A stretch of DNA of 6,719 nt, taken from contig CAZGQY010000214.1 in assembly GCA_964528035.1 (NCBI GenBank), forward strand, positions 1 to 6,719, written 5' to 3'. The notes beneath the pieces are model-generated. The model was not told the origin of the DNA. It saw only the letters and a list, made by a program, of their open reading frames with translations, and did no database searches. Each line of letters opens with the position of its first letter. The first letter of the stretch is position 1. This document shows positions 5,522 through 6,719 of the stretch, one piece after another. This DNA is from CAZGQY01 sp964528035. Lineage in GTDB: Bacteria > Pseudomonadota > Gammaproteobacteria > Methylococcales > UBA1147. A program made the position numbers and the translations under genes.

Positions 5522-6496
5522 TTACCCAAAGGACTGATCCAGTAATTCTTCATTTAACTGCCCTCCATGAAAGCTTTTTCCAGTGCTGATATTAGTGACG
5601 GTCACTCTTGCCGGGCTGAACAACATGGGGTCGATGTCATAAAATTTGTAGTCGGAATCTTTAAAAACCTGGGCGAAAGGTTTTCCGTAATCTTTGGAAT
5701 TGCTGCTGGGTAAATTTTTGGCTAATTGTTCTGCATCGGAGTCTTCTCCGGTGACGTATAGATGTGTGTCGCAACCGAATAATATTGAGTCGTTTGTTCG
5801 GCCCATCGCTTTGATGAAATTATTGTGGGGTGGACAAACAGGCGCAGAAGCAAGTCCGTCTTTGATCTGATCCATTGGAAATTCCAGCGTATGTGCTTTG
5901 TGTAGTGCGGTTTCCAGTGAGCGCCCGACTACTTGAACACTGCCGGCGAGGCTGGTTGTGGGAGTCAGGATAATCGTCAAAGCATCAGCTGAAATTCCGC
6001 ATTTACTGGCGACCTTGTCGGCGATTTCCACAGGAGGCATCTCAGATACTTCTAATATCAGGCAGGCAGACGTATGACTGTCGCGATAGTTTAATTCTTC
6101 AAGAATTTCTTCTTTACTTCCCATTGCCCTTGCCGGTCCTGAACCCAGTCCCATAAATTTGCTGTTTTCATCCTTGTGTTCCAGACTCCAACCTGCGTAT
6201 TGACTACCCAGGCAGGCAACGACCGGATGAGAGGTGTATACATCGATGCTCCAACGCCAATTATAGAAGGTGTCGTTCGCTCGGAAATGCGCTTTACCCA
6301 GGCCTCCCAGGCATATTTCTGTAATAATTCGTCCTGCTTCGAGGCTGCCATCGCAATTAATTCCTGCGTCGATCACCGTTGTACCGTTTGTCAGTTTCTC
6401 TATTCGAAGCCTCAATGCAGGCGCATTATCGATAAGCTTTTGTACCAGTGGTTCGGACAGTTGATTGACACTGGGTAAATGGGTTGCCGTGGACAT
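5522..6496 (-). CDS. mch: Methenyltetrahydromethanopterin cyclohydrolase
   Basis: 324 residues, the normal length for Mch (EC 3.5.4.27). The cytoplasmic enzyme interconverts 5,10-methenyl-H4MPT and 5-formyl-H4MPT. In methylotrophic bacteria it acts in formaldehyde oxidation after Fae and MtdB and before the formyltransferase/hydrolase complex. Family landmarks: CLGGLGKAHF (62-71), the hallmark GLGSGPARA (116-124), TPTTSLAGSVQVVGRSLETA (178-197), APVCPPHNNF (218-227), and YDIDPMLFSPA (286-296). The ATG at 6494-6496 has a strong ribosome-binding site, AGGAG (6508-6512). No other H4MPT-pathway gene is visible here; the downstream neighbour is a lipoprotein gene and the upstream neighbour is a non-coding repeat element. 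The gene appears intact, and it is the best clue that the organism is a methylotroph. Confidence 0.97.
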   Translation of the reverse strand: MSTATHLPSVNQLSEPLVQKLIDNAPALRLRIEKLTNGTTVIDAGINCDGSLEAGRIITEICLGGLGKAHFRANDTFYNWRWSIDVYTSHPVVACLGSQYAGWSLEHKDENSKFMGLGSGPARAMGSKEEILEELNYRDSHTSACLILEVSEMPPVEIADKVASKCGISADALTIILTPTTSLAGSVQVVGRSLETALHKAHTLEFPMDQIKDGLASAPVCPPHNNFIKAMGRTNDSILFGCDTHLYVTGEDSDAEQLAKNLPSSNSKDYGKPFAQVFKDSDYKFYDIDPMLFSPARVTVTNISTGKSFHGGQLNEELLDQSFG

Positions 6497-6507
6497 AATG
6501 CGTTACT

Positions 6508-6512
6508 CTCCT
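6508..6512 (-). promoter_or_regulatory. Ribosome-binding site of mch
   Basis: AGGAG on the minus strand, 11 bases before the ATG (9 if the GGAGAG register is used). It is the strongest Shine-Dalgarno sequence in the window, consistent with high expression of a central C1 enzyme. Confidence 0.7.
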
Positions 6513-6573
6513 GTAGAAATATTAAAGTCTTCAAGTATGTTTAAATGCTTCTTATTGGTTTTATTGAGCATTC

Positions 6574-6719
6574 GTAACTGCTCGCCCCTCTATGAGTGAT
6601 CTGTTCCGGAAGACGCCGTAAATACATCCTTGTAGGCTTGGATGCGGCTTCCCTGCCGCATACACTTCCTCCACAGATCCCCCATAGAGGGCTGTTTCGA
6701 TTAGGGGGCAAGTAGTTAC
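6574..6719. mobile_element. MITE-like non-coding repeat element upstream of mch
   Basis: The 146 bases to the window end are bounded by imperfect inverted repeats: GTAACTGCTCGCCCC at the left (6574-6588) and GTAACTACTTGCCCC reading inward from 6719 (6705-6719), 13 of 15 identical. A second inner pair, 6586-6612 against 6664-6690, matches at 22 of 27 positions. Inside are two hairpins: TACA/TGTA (6623-6634) and ATGCGGC/GCCGCAT with loop TTCCCT (6642-6661). No protein is encoded. This layout is that of a miniature inverted-repeat element that a full transposase could mobilise. The internal part (GCCGTAAATACATCC, GCGGC-TTCCCT-GCCGC) resembles interspersed repeats I recall from gammaproteobacterial intergenic regions, unverified. 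A target-site duplication cannot be tested because the window ends at the right tip. Confidence 0.6.

Noticed and set aside
6091..6351. Minus-strand 86-codon open frame inside mch, and plus-strand frames at 6176-6478
   Set aside because: All are in other frames of the well-supported mch gene and show no independent features.

Overview
The window looks like a chromosomal piece of a methylotrophic proteobacterium, most plausibly a gammaproteobacterial methanotroph or relative. The main reason is an intact methenyl-tetrahydromethanopterin cyclohydrolase gene (mch), a marker of the H4MPT-linked C1 pathway. Two outer-membrane-type lipoproteins and a Phd/VapC toxin-antitoxin pair indicate a Gram-negative bacterium rather than a methanogen. 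Species cannot be fixed from the sequence alone.

All genes but one lie on the minus strand. Bases 1-202 hold no gene I can support. Bases 203-827 encode a VapC (PIN-domain) toxin and its Phd/YefM antitoxin, with a good sigma70-like promoter (859-887) overlapped by a perfect 9+9 inverted repeat, probably the autoregulatory operator. Bases 989-4028 form a tight three-gene operon read from right to left: a CstA-type transporter, a 90-residue protein ending in Cys-Cys-stop (the type I remember as 'cory-CC-star'), and an ArsA/Get3-like ATPase. The gaps between these genes are 5 and 3 bases. The ATPase gene is broken by a 71-bp insertion made entirely of copied local sequence. It consists of an inverted copy forming a 38-bp hairpin arm, followed by a 37-bp direct copy. 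Removing exactly 71 bp restores one 336-residue frame.

Bases 4029-4399 are a 371-bp divergent spacer with several small palindromes. A short lipoprotein gene runs rightward (4400-4804) and meets a second, unrelated lipoprotein gene (4844-5482, minus). The latter lies 39 bp downstream of mch (5522-6496, minus) and may be cotranscribed with it. The last 146 bp (6574-6719) form a non-coding, MITE-like element with imperfect terminal inverted repeats and nested hairpins, sitting 77 bp upstream of the mch start codon.

The parts that work together are the toxin and antitoxin, and the CstA/CC-protein/ATPase operon, whose joint function is not established. The two most notable points are the templated insertion that disables (perhaps reversibly) the ATPase, and the conserved-looking but functionally obscure operon it sits in.
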